Assembly: GCA_013076295.1 (NCBI GenBank) | Contig: RQOL01000876.1 | Location: 1,240,001 to 1,304,000, forward strand | Direction of reading: 5' to 3' | DNA: 64,000 nucleotides | From: Sanderia malayensis | Lineage: Eukaryota; Cnidaria; Scyphozoa; Semaeostomeae; Pelagiidae | Part shown: positions 1-11,800 of the stretch, piece by piece | Layout: each line of letters begins with the position of its first letter | How positions within the stretch are numbered: position 1 is the first letter of the stretch | Made by a program: the position numbers and the translations under genes | Notes under the pieces: model-generated | Database searches by the model: none | The model's input: the letters and a program-made list of their open reading frames with translations, nothing else | Told to the model about the DNA's origin: nothing

Positions 1-161
1 TGACAGATCATCAAATAGGAAAAAGCCTGGTATGGGCAAATATTTTACTTTTCATTTTTTCTTAATATATGTGATATTGCACTCCAAAATTCTTGAAATT
101 TTGAAGCTGTGTATAAGATTTATTGAAAAGGATTTCACATATATTGCTACTCCAATTACAG

Positions 162-3100
162 CCAAGCTTCCAGAAAAACCTGACATTCACAATATCTCCA
201 TGCATCTATCCCAAATCCGCAAACGTGCTGGCAGTCCCATAAAGGAAGCAGTCTCAGAAGAAAGAATGAAGGTCATAAGAAAACTTGGTAAAAAGCTGTA
301 AGTATTCAACAAATTCTTCCGTTCAAAGCCAGCATAATTCGTAGTAAAAGCCAGCAAGGTTCCCAAAAACTTATCTCAATGCTTTTGTTAATCTAATGCA
401 AAACTTCTTTTTTTTCTTCAGACCATTTGATAGAAGTTCTAAAGAAAATCAGCAGCTGTTGCAATGTTTATCATGCATTGAGTGTTTCTCAGAAATACCC
501 AAAAAGGTCCTTAGCAGGCTTGTTGCAACTGCGCAAATGGAGAAATGGGAAGCAAATTATACAGGTACATGCTATGAATTCTCTGCCACATTTTATCAAC
601 CTGATCACACACTGATTAATATCTTATACACACATGTTTGGGCAGTTAGCTATATGTTACAGTTTTTTCAGGCTCTAATGTGTGAATTGCAATCATTTAT
701 CTTGATCGGATTCTACAATGTAATGAGTGTGTTTGCACTTAGATTGTTGATTGCTATTTCCCATTTTGATTTCAGTTTTCGGAGATTCTGGACTTTATTT
801 GATTCTGAAAGGAAGTGTTTCACCACAGTCTAGGATTTCCTACATTGATAAACACTCATTGAGCCAGCGAGAAGATTCAAGTTTGTCAGTCTGGTCAGAG
901 ACAGACAGTGCATTGCAGTTTTTGTTCAAGGTCAGCCAACTGGTTTCAGATGAATTAATATACAGTAAACACCTGCATATAAGAACCAGTGAATTAAGAA
1001 CCTTCCAGGCTGAAAACCCTGCTCAAAACAATAGAAGAGACAATAGGCTATTGTATTTGAACAATAGCTGGATGCAGAATTCACAGGTTCTTATATGCGG
1101 GTGTTCACTGTATTGTCAACTGTCAAGCAATGAAACTCTAACTTAAAAACATATCCGCCATTGGTTGAATTTTTTTTAGCTTGGTGTTGGAGAATATTTT
1201 GGTACCCTTGAGAAGTTTCAAGAAACACCAAATACCAGGTGATTTTACTCAAACGCGCCATTCTGACGAAGTTTCACGATGAAGTTGATGATGTATCGAG
1301 CGCTATTCAGGAGAGTAGTCGAAAATATATATATATTATGTCTGACGAGCGTACAAGCAAGAAGTTCAGAGTTGTAACGAACAAGTGCCTTCTTTTGCAC
1401 TTGTTTTATTTATGGTTGGATGAAGACATTTCTATTTATTATGATTATCATTTTTTGTAGGCATTTATCAGTTTTAACATGCGAAGATTGTGAACTTTTG
1501 AGATTTTCAAATACTTCATACGAACGTGTCGTCAAGGTGAGATACTCAAATGTTTACTATTTATCACGGTGCTTGATACCAAAATGAACATTTGACAGTG
1601 GAAATTATTTGCAACTACATTAGGCGTACTAAGCTACTTTAAATGTCTCAAACAGAGACTTCTATCGAGAATATAGTGGCCAGTGACTTCAATGAGTCGT
1701 AATTAAATTAATCAACTGATATGTAGGAGTTTATTATTGATACGTTTGAACCCATATCCACATAGAGATTGGTTCAAAACTCGGTTAATAATTGTTTGCT
1801 CAGAACTCTCAATTCTCAGGGATTAGCCAAAAATATTAACAAATTCAACTTGTTTCAATCACAAGTAAGGTCTGTGTCTGTATTCAGTAGCAAAAGTTCT
1901 TTGGAGAGGCTAGCAACCCGTGGAAAGCCTATTATCAAACCCCCGAACTCCCACTTTCCCTAAAACAAAGTTGTTTTTGAGCCATACCTTCTTTGTGACC
2001 ACCACGCAAATGGCATTCGGGCATTTCCCTTTGCACCTTTTCAAAACACACAACCATTCTATTTTTATTTATTTATTTTAAACATATTTACCCTGGGATA
2101 CAATTCAATAAATAACTGATTTACAATTGCCCCAGCTTAATAGAAAAAAGAAATAATCCTATTTACAATGATTTGTAACAAAAAGCATCAAGTTTAAACA
2201 GAAAAATTAAAGTAAAATTCTGATACCTCTCAACTTTCCTTGATTGCTCTCAGTTCAAGCTTTTAGTTTTGTCGTGAAAGACTGAAGCCCAGGGGTTAGT
2301 TTTGTTTCTGAGTCGAGTTTATTCCAAGCGTCGGCTCCACGAAACCCAAGTGCTTCTTGGTCATAAGCTTTTCTCGGTTTTAGGTACTGCATGCAAGATT
2401 GCATTTGGTGTTCCGCAGAGCCCAAGTGTGAACTTCAGATAATCTGGAGAAAATACTCTCCAGGAGATGTGCTGTCTAAGGGTGTAGAGATAGCTAATGA
2501 CGAGTTTTGTGTTTTTCTTTCAGCAAGTGAAAGAGGAGGAAGGTGCCGAGAAATTGCATCTTGCTCAGAGCTGCAAAATGTTCAAAGATTGGCCTGTGCT
2601 GGCGCTGAAACGAATCTCACAGACCTTCACATGGTCGAAAATACCAGCCGGGACAAGTAAGTTGTAGATGAAAATTAATAGATAATTAAATTTAATCTGT
2701 ATTTGTTTTGTAATGACGACGAGTAGATTTATATTTCAACCATTTTATACATCGTTCTTGTTAGGTTTGCTATTGGAAGGAGAAACAGCAAATTGCATTT
2801 CATTCATCAAGACTGGAAGATGTCAATTGAAGAAGAAACTAAACGTTGCCTTCACGTATCCAGATGGCAGAAAAGTAAAACCGCATTGTGATTTGATTGT
2901 TACGCAGATAGTAGAGTTGTAACATGAGTGATTTTGTCATTGAATTGAATTATCCTCCTTAACACTGAGTTGAATTGTCATGCGACAAAACTAAGAAACT
3001 CGTGTTACATTACATTAACTCACTAAGAAACTCGTGTTACATGACGTTACATTAACTCTGAGACAAGACCGAATTGTAACCTTTTTATGCAATTTTTGTC

Positions 3101-5099
3101 AATAACGACGTCATATTTTTGCAGGTTATGAAGAAGAGAGAGTTGGTAACTGGCATCCTCACAACTGGTGACTCGTATGGGGAATGGAGCTTCATTTCTG
3201 GACTGACTGCCGAACAGTCTGTGATTTCAGAAACGCCATTACTCATAGCTTCTCTCAATCACAACGATATAAAAGGTAATCGCAAGCCTTTAGATATATG
3301 GGGGGCGTTTATTTAATTTTCAGGTTCTAGACGGGGCGTTTATTGCAGGGAGCTGAGTTTTTAAGGCATTACATTATACCAAAATAATATGATATATAAT
3401 ATATTTATGTTATCTTGGTTGTACATGTCAATAGAGACGCAAAATAGCAACAAACAATTTATAGATTTTTGCGATTAGTTTCGCCTGACTCTTAATGCTT
3501 GACAAGAGAATTGCAAATGTTTTTGTTCATTTAAATGCTCTATTTTGAATAAGCAAGGAGAGAGATTCAACATATTCATAATAACATGGTTTTTTTGGCC
3601 TTTCAACACTCCATTCAGCATTTTTCCTGAAATGACTCCTATATTTTCCAAGTCACGTTTGCTTGGCTGTGCAAATCGATAATGTACAACAATTTGTTTG
3701 ATTTATCTTTCAAGGACTGGATGACGTAACACGAGCCCTTTTCCGACAAACATGCGAAGCCACGGATTCTGGGACCTCGGAGGTTGATATTGCATTATTG
3801 ACTTTTCCCCCTTATTCTCTACTTGTCTCTTCTTGTTCTGTAACCTGTAATTTTCCACTTTGGTTGCTCACAACTTGGATTTGTCTTTTACTACTGCTCG
3901 ATGCTTGTCACTAATTTTACACAGTTTGTTGCTTTTCTTCAATGCTTCCATGCATCCAAACGATACATCAATAATTATTTTAATATAAGTGTACCAGTCC
4001 ATCAAGCTATTTGGGTGGGGGGGGGGGTGAGAATTAATTGGACCGACATTCATTGAAATATTTTTGGGTCCGACTTGGGGTAATTCTTTAAAATAGAAAG
4101 TAAATGGCTGTTGTTCTGAGTTCTGAGTTTGTGGACCGTTTTTTTCATTTTTTCTTTTTTCTATTGCGTTGTTCTAAATGATGCGACCTTTTGCTATGCT
4201 CAGGGAAAGAATTTTTTAATTATATCAAAATTTTCGGACCGACTCAGACAATACTGGGGGGTGTCACACCCCACACCCCCCTAATGTGCGCTCCTGCCTG
4301 CTTCACTCTTTACTCCTCCATGTCCCTTTGTTGTTGGTCGCTTGTAAATGCCATATTTGTTTACTGACTTTGCCAATTTTCTCTTGAATAATTGCCAACC
4401 AACAATGTCGTTGCTTGAAGAATTCTGCAATTTTTGCTTTCAGGAGATAATTAAAAAGAATTATGTTGAGAAACAGGCTGAGCTTGAATGGCAAGCTAAA
4501 AAGGTTAGTTAACCAACATGTCGTAGCAGAGCCCTTTTATCTTATGCGGATATCAACATAAATAATAATATATAATAATAATAATACATAACCATATGTC
4601 AAGGCAGATACGTACTTGAAACAGTGCTCAATAAATTGAAGTGTAGAGCTAATAATTCGGTAGATTTTAGAGATCAAGACATGGTTCTTCTGTGACTTCG
4701 AGTTTACTACAAATAATACATATTTATTCAGGGTAGGCCTTTTTAGCATTAAAATAGAATGAAACTACTGCTATCAATTCGGGTATTAAGAAAGAAAGCT
4801 GCTTGAAGATAAATTTTTAGTACTAAGCTGTTGAAAAATTGAAGTTTGAAAAGTTGCAATTTGCAAGTTGCAATTATACAATTTTTTAAACAATTTCTCA
4901 CCTGAACATTTATTTCTTGTAATTCATGATTAGATTTTACTGTTTTCCAAATTATTTTTTATTATTTATAATATCTTCCGTGATCTGTTTATAGGATGAG
5001 ATAATCAATGAAACACTTTACTATCGCGGGATAATGCCCGGATACAGCAAGTGGAGTCGAAACCCGTCGTCAAGTGATTCGTCTATTGATAAAGCATAA
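162..5099 (+). CDS. Cyclic nucleotide-binding domain protein, CNBD2-like (5' partial)
   Basis: Eleven exons join in phase: 162-297, 422-564, 776-930, 1180-1238, 1461-1536, 2524-2656, 2765-2874, 3125-3275, 3715-3782, 4444-4503 and 4995-5099 (stop TAA 5097-5099), giving about 398 aa. Upstream exons lie left of the window. The first CNB-like fold covers exons 2-5: PFDRSSKENQQLL, a CIECFSEIPKKVL helix, then FGDSGLYLILKGSVSP. The second covers exons 7-8: CISFIKTGRCQL and TGDSYGEWSFISGL. Between them the stretch WPVLALKRISQTFTW resembles CNBD2-type proteins. The usual phosphate-binding cassette (FGE-L-A, then RAAT) is not seen in either fold; the second reads GEWSFISGLTAEQSVIS with no cassette arginine, so tight cAMP/cGMP binding is doubtful. 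The tail GIMPGYSKWSRNP follows a charged helix. EDC4 starts 0.73 kb downstream on the same strand. Alternative: another divergent CNB protein. Family call moderate, exon structure good. Confidence 0.72.
963..1110. mobile_element. Short MITE with TA duplication (Tc1/mariner-like)
   Basis: A 148-bp element in an intron of the CNB gene. Its ends are imperfect inverted repeats (CAGTAAACACCTGCATATAA against the complement of TTATATGCGGGTGTTCACTG), and TA flanks both sides (961-962, 1111-1112). It has no coding capacity. A decayed relative lies at 12840-12991. Confidence 0.65.
2055..2455 (-). mobile_element. 5'-truncated LINE, 3' end only
   Basis: On the minus strand a frame ending at the stop 2255-2257 reads a typical C-terminus of a non-LTR reverse transcriptase ORF, including EALGFRGADAWNKLD and GLQSFTTKLKA. 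AT-rich tail sequence follows down to about 2055. Only the last ~60 codons remain, as expected for a 5'-truncated insertion. It sits in an intron of the CNB gene, antisense to it. The right boundary is approximate and no target duplication was identified. Confidence 0.6.
2991..3058. repeat. Two-copy direct tandem repeat in intron
   Basis: A unit of 32-36 bp beginning CTAAGAAACTCGTGTTACAT occurs twice in a row; the second copy has four extra bases. No function is suggested. Confidence 0.7.
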
Positions 5100-5831
5100 A
5101 GACACACACAGCAAGCGATGCAGTAATGCAGTCTCTTCTCATGTGCACAAGTATAGCACAGCACCTTCTCGTGGAAAAGATTGAACAGTAGTATCTCTCG
5201 AAATTCTTTGCAATTTTATTGCATATAGTAGAAATAAGAAGCAAGGGGACATTGTCAGGTTTTCAATTGTTTATAATTGCCTGTGTGTTTTATATGCTGG
5301 GCGAAGGGGGGAGGGGGCATTTCGCTATGGTGAAGTTATACACTGTAAGTTGACCTTTAATGTAGACATTTAATGCACATTTCTTATTTGATGCATGTTT
5401 TTTCTAAATTAGAGTTTTTCTTATTACATAGTTAATGTAATTTGAAATGTAAATATAGCCGTGTGTGCGGAGTTACCCAAGAATTGCACAGTATGTTTGC
5501 AAATTATGGTTTATGGTTTAAACTTGGATAATATAATAGAACACAAAGACATAAAATGGTCCGATTTATTCATTTGGAAAACTGCTAAAAACCGCTGAAA
5601 GAATGACTCAACTCAACTATTCTGCATTGACGGAAAATCTCAAAGAGAAGTAGTAGTCGCGCATGCGTATAGTTATTAGCGAGGCAGTGGAGGGGAGGGA
5701 GGAAAACACAGAATAGGGAATTCCCTGCGAAGCGTTTGCAACGTTTGTTTCGTAATCTTTCATGAGAATACAATTTTCTAAGAAGTCTTATTTCTTCATT
5801 GGTTTTATGCGCTGCACCCTCTTAAGCTGTG
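5100..5831. other. Intergenic spacer between the CNB gene and EDC4
   Basis: Holds the 3' UTR of the CNB gene and the 5' flank of EDC4. There is no clear AATAAA close to the CNB stop, and no TATA box could be placed with confidence before the EDC4 start. No other gene is seen. Confidence 0.6.
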
Positions 5832-8800
5832 ATGGATAGCTCAATAAACGAGGAAGAAGGACATGAAGGTAATATTTTAGTTTGAGTTGTCGTTTAATAA
5901 ATAGTCAGTGAATAGCAAGCGTGCCTCTAATAATCTACCTCGTGTGGGCCTGGCCATCTTGGTTGAAAATTGAATGTTTCAACCGTCCATCATAATGTAA
6001 GATCGATTTTCTCCTCAAGCAACCCTCTCCCGTAATATAACTCCGTTCTTTCGAAAGTTGCTTTGCAACATTTGCAACACATATTTGGTAATAGATAAAT
6101 TAAGATAGAACCGAGCTATAGTTGATGATTGAAATTAAGTGACGCTATGATATGAAATTGATTGGTAGTATCGCTATCTCATCACTGTTTCCTAACCCTA
6201 TTATCATATTTATTTCATAACTAAATGAATTTTTGGATTTTTTAGGCATCCAAAAACATCCACTTGAAGGAGATGATACAAGAGAAGAAATAGAATACAT
6301 TGATAATAGTGTCAGGTATAAAGAGGGGATTTTCAATGCCACTTTGTGGGGACTCTCCCTATCAGGGGCCCAGGACAATTTACATCCTTTTTTCTATCAC
6401 GTTAAGAATTTGATTTGCAAAGAGGGGCTGATGGAACAAGGTGTTCCATCAGCCAATAGAAAAATAGCTAATTTATCATGGCTTTATTGTTTCTAGCATG
6501 ACTGAATCAACCAGCACTTTGATGTCATCAGGAAGACAAGTATTGAATAATTTTCTGTTTTTCATTTTGTTTAATATACCCTTGCCACTATATGAATAAA
6601 ACCAAAGCAGACTAAAGTCACCCTATCAATTGGATCTTTGGTTATAAGCTTGTAGTTTAAAAAGTCATTTATTTTAGTTTGCTGAATGTGCAATTACATT
6701 TGCTTAACCTCTGCATTGAATGCATGTCAATTTAATTTGAAATTTTTTCAAGATTACTCTCATCAAAATCTCCTCTGATAATCATAATATAATTAAAATT
6801 TCCAGTTTAGGCTATCCCATCTTGTAGCATAATCGGTTTAACACATTTTAGTATCTTTGTTTGTTTGTTTGTTGCATTGATTGTGATTCATTGTTTGTTT
6901 TTGCAGCAATTAATGATGGCAGTTAACAAATCATTGCAAAGTATTGACCCAGAGTCATTGTTAAGGCCTGTACAGCAATGCATGTAAGAAGTAGTTGTAT
7001 TCACTTGTCCTTAACAGTTATACTCTTTACTTTTCTTTCATAAGAACCTGCCAGTATAGCAAACAATTATTTTTATCATCTAAAATTCTTACCTGTCTGT
7101 TTCGAAATATATTTCATCTCATTGGATCAGGGAATTTTTCCTGTGAGTTAAATCTTTAACCAAGTTTGCTTTCCACAACAAATTATCTTGAATTATTTTA
7201 TCGCACAAAATATTTGTCTGAGGCATCTATTTTCCCTGATTCAGTTTGCTTCAAAATTTGTTTCTTGAACTAAAACCCTCACTGACATTAATCAATTTTT
7301 TGTTTCATTGATGAGTTTTTGGTGCAGTCTTTTTGTGATAACAAGGCAAATATTTAAATCATTCTTTTTTTAGAAACTGCAATGGGGATGAAACTTCATT
7401 CAGCATTTATGGGAATGATGTTTCTGTTTATCCAAGCGATCAAAACTCAACAACAAGAATAGCTAGCAATAAGGTTTGTATTAAATGTGATGCAGTTTTC
7501 ACTCATAATCTTTTTTAACTTTAGAACATGTTAAATATCAGTATATTTAAATAATGTATTTAGGTCTCTTTTTTTACCTTTATTTATTACAATTCATTTG
7601 CTTCCAGATAAGAATAAGCCAGGTGTGCAAGTTCGACTGGGAGCAAAGATATTATTTTGGAAATCTGGTTGCAAGCAATAAATTATATGTGGCCTATGTT
7701 GTTGGAGGTTTGCTTCTTCTTAAAACTATCAATTATGTTAAATAAATCAGAAATTTCAACATTGTTTAACTTCATTGAATCATTTTCAGTTTGATATTCC
7801 CCAATGCTTGAAGTGTGATTTGCCTTTAATGGTCTAAGCATTGTGTATAACTCTTGACAAAATGTTCCTTTGTTAACTGAAACCAATTTCTTATTTCAAC
7901 CATTTTTCACTGTACATTGTGACTGTGGAAGTTGCACAATTGAGTTACACAATAGAACAATTGAAAGAATTCTGTGCACACCAGAGATTCATTGAAAACT
8001 GCGTAACTTTGTAGACTGGGTTCCAAGTTAACCATTGTCTTGTGTTTTGTTACCTTCAGTTAAGACCCATTCAATGGATATGACTTTCAGCCAAGTTTTT
8101 TATTTTTGTATGAATGTCCCAATTTATACGCCGCTGGTCAATTTTGTGTTATCCTTAATTAGCTTATCTTTACTAAATTTGTTTTAAAAATATCGATTTG
8201 GGCAACCAATTTAATAATCAATAGTATAACCAGAATCTTCATTTTGATTAGGAAAGACGATGTTACTATTTTCCTAAAATCTATATATTCGGTCGTACAA
8301 ACAAACGACCATCCTCAGAGTGAAGTTATCAAAATGAAGCTTGAAAAGTTATACTATTCTTTATTAAATTTATTTCGCATTAAACGCCCTTCATGGTTTT
8401 TGCTCGCTTATGTTACTGACCTTATTCATGGTCTGGTTGCCTCAACTTTCTACTGTATATCACAGCAATAACAGCAGTAACAACACTAGCCTGCTTCTAG
8501 TGGCAAATCGTTTTGGAGACTTGTGCCAACCTTGTGTGTTTATTAATGAAAATGTGACGTTTATTTTTTTCTTCTCAGTGAGAACGAATCGCGATGAACA
8601 TATCCGTGTTATCAACCACCACACATCTTCGAGGGTGTTATTAAAGGGCTTTGATGGTAAAGTCACCGATTTAGAGTTTGGTGGTCCGCAGGAAAATCAT
8701 TTAGCCTGCTTGGATGTGAAAGGAAATCTACGCATTTACCACTTGTACGAAGAAAATGACCTTGTAAAGTATCCTTTTTATGCATTCTCATAGAATTTGC

Positions 8801-11800
8801 AAACAATAACATCGTCTTTAAATACAGTTGAATAGAATATTTTTTAAAACAGCCCTTCCTCTGTATGCGAGATTATATAGCCGTCAGATTTCCGGTTCCG
8901 TGGGTATCATGCGCTATGCGCAGGTTTACCATCCCCTCCCTCAAACCAGCGTTGAAATCCCCCATTTATGCGTGATTCTTTTGTCAATGGATTCTACCTT
9001 TTGTCTCATGTCACCTCAATGAACTTGTTCCAATGTATTTAGTCACCTGAGACAACTGTTCCTTGACGATGTGTACAGATATGATCTTATTCTTGAAGTA
9101 CATCGGCCTGACTCGCAAGACACTGAGTTCAGTTTGGTTTCTTGGGCACCCATGTTGTACGAAGAAGATCACGATGATGACGAGCACGAGTTGATTGTGG
9201 CAGTGTCACGTGGAGAAAGTGCCGAAGTCTATTCAGTGAATACCATTCTGAGTGAATATGGCTCTCATTGCGATGCTGCTCATATAGAAAAAGGAATGAA
9301 ACAAATTCAAAATGGCCACACCAAGGTTTGTTATGGTGATATTTGTTGTTAATGCTGAATACGATATGTGATGTCGTATCTTGGTAGACATGAAATTAAA
9401 CTTACTCTAGGTAATTCGGCTACTTACGACTTACAGCTACTGTAGGTAATTCGATTCGACTATTGTTCACTCAACCTCGTTGCCATGTTTGCCTACTTCA
9501 GCCTCGCCGCGGTTGAAACCCAGCTGCGAGTTCATTTGAATTTTTTATTTTAATTCAAGCGAAGGGACATTTATTTGAAGTCTTGCTGCATTAGTATACT
9601 GGTATGTTTGCATGAAATTCGCTTAGGTTCGAGAAACTTGTCCTAAATATTTGCATTTTTCTTGTATTAGCCAATCACTAAAATGGTTGTCTCTCCAAAC
9701 CTGGAAGTTCTGGCCACAAGCAGTCTCGATGGATGTGTCAAGTTTTGGGACATCAACTTTGAAAACAAAGAAAACTCAAGGTAAGCCTACTTCAAGTATC
9801 TACAATTTCCTGCACGAATTTTCCACATTGCTCCGCACATTAATACATAAATATATTTCTTGATCAGTATACAGGATAAGCCAAATGATCGTTGTTTTAT
9901 TCCAATTGCTTCATTTTTAAGCAGCCTTCATTTTCTTTGATATTGGATTGCTTTATGCATGCTTCAACTATGACTCTTGTTAACTTGCGCGAGCTTCTCA
10001 TCCGCCTGGGTGCGCAATTGATTAGCCATTTTGTTTCCTATTCCCCTGGTTGTTTGGTCCATCGAAGTTCACTTGTTACCTGATAGATGTCAGGTGACTG
10101 AGTGTCTCTTAGGGTGGATACCGTCTCTTAGGGGGAGACTGTGTGTATTTCAACATATCCAACATCAAAAAGGCAATATATAGTAAATTGTTTATCATGG
10201 ATATCCTCTGTAACCAATGTTGCTATTATTATCATCATCATTATCAATCATTTGTAAAGTTCATTCTTTCTCTTTTTTACAGTTGTTTGCATGATTGGCA
10301 GCCGCATGATGGGGAACCCGTGACGTCACTCTTCTTTTGCGACAATCAGTACGCACGTGATGAGATGTCGTCGTCATGGCGATTTCTCATAACTGGTGCC
10401 AACTACAACAATGAAATCAAAGTGTGGTGTGCTGTGTCATGGAAATGCTTGCAAGTTATCAGGTCGGGCGCTTGTCGTCTTTCTGTTATTACTCTTGCCT
10501 TTTGGGGAGAGGTGAATTCTTTAGACCCTATTCAGGCTGGGATTCTCGGAAAATTCTCTCTGCCTCTACTTGCCCCCTCCTCCCTCTTGTGTAATGGTGG
10601 TAGAGCTACCATTACGTAATTCAACTCAAAAGAGAATCTGTTCGTGCGAATATGTGATAATCAAAATACGAATTTAACAGTTTAAGAATAAGAATGAATT
10701 ACAATTGAAAAAGCTATTTATACTATACAATTAATGATTGATATTGATTGAAATGGAACACGTGATTACAATAATTACTTGCACGTGATAACGAGAATGT
10801 AATCCTGTTACACTCCCCCCTCCCCCCTCTCTCTCTCTTGGTGAGACTAACCTAGCATAGCACTTCTGGGATCTCGGTATTATGTGTATAACGAACTGAA
10901 CGTATGCTCTTTTGGTCTGCTTTGTGTATCGTGTGCATAACACTACACAGTTTTTGCAATGAAGATATTATTTTAACAGGAGTCATTTGTGTTTTCCTTT
11001 GTCCCAATTCTTTATTTTGGATTTTTTTATTGTCAACTCGCGACTGATTTGGGTATTGTTTTTGTAATTGATCATTTTTATTTCATTCTAGGTTTTGTTC
11101 TGATGCCAACTTAAGCTTCTCAGACGAGTATGCATGATGATATTGAAATATACTCTACTACTATTGTCATTTTCTTGTTCACCCTATTTTGATGATTTTC
11201 TACCCCCACCCCGCGTGCAATTCTGTCCATGCCAAGTTGTTTTATTGTCAGGTGTATGAACCTCTAGAGGTTCATCGTGGCGTATGAACCTCTTCTTTCG
11301 CTTCAAAACTTCATCTGGTCACATTGGCATTTTCTTTATTTTTGTTTTGTTCTTCTAGCCGTAATCCTCCGCCGTGCTTGAAGCCAGTGCTTGATAAATC
11401 CGCAAGTTACTTTGTTAGTACTGACATTAAGAGAAACGTAAGTAGAAGTTTCTATGTGTGCTCAAGCTGCGCTTTTTTCAATCTCAATGCATCGACTGAC
11501 GTTCGAGTTCTTGAATACAATGCTTGTGGGAACTCGCTGCCCGCATTTATCTCATACAAATCGAGCATAATTCCACAATGCAAACTTCATCTTTGACCTT
11601 TCATGTTAATTTTACTGACTTTTCAAAGACATAACAGTGTTGAGTTTTGGATTTTATGTAAAACTCTTGAGAGTGATTGAGAGATTTAGCTTAAATCGTG
11701 CATTTGAATTTTACTATTATATCTTATATTAATATCTATGTTTCTGACGTCGATTTGTTAGAACACGAGCTTGACAAACAGTCGAGATTGAGAGAATCAA

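Noticed and set aside
4010..4290. Possible MITE bounded by poly-G and poly-C runs in a CNB-gene intron
   Set aside because: The ends do not pair beyond the homopolymer runs and no target duplication was found.
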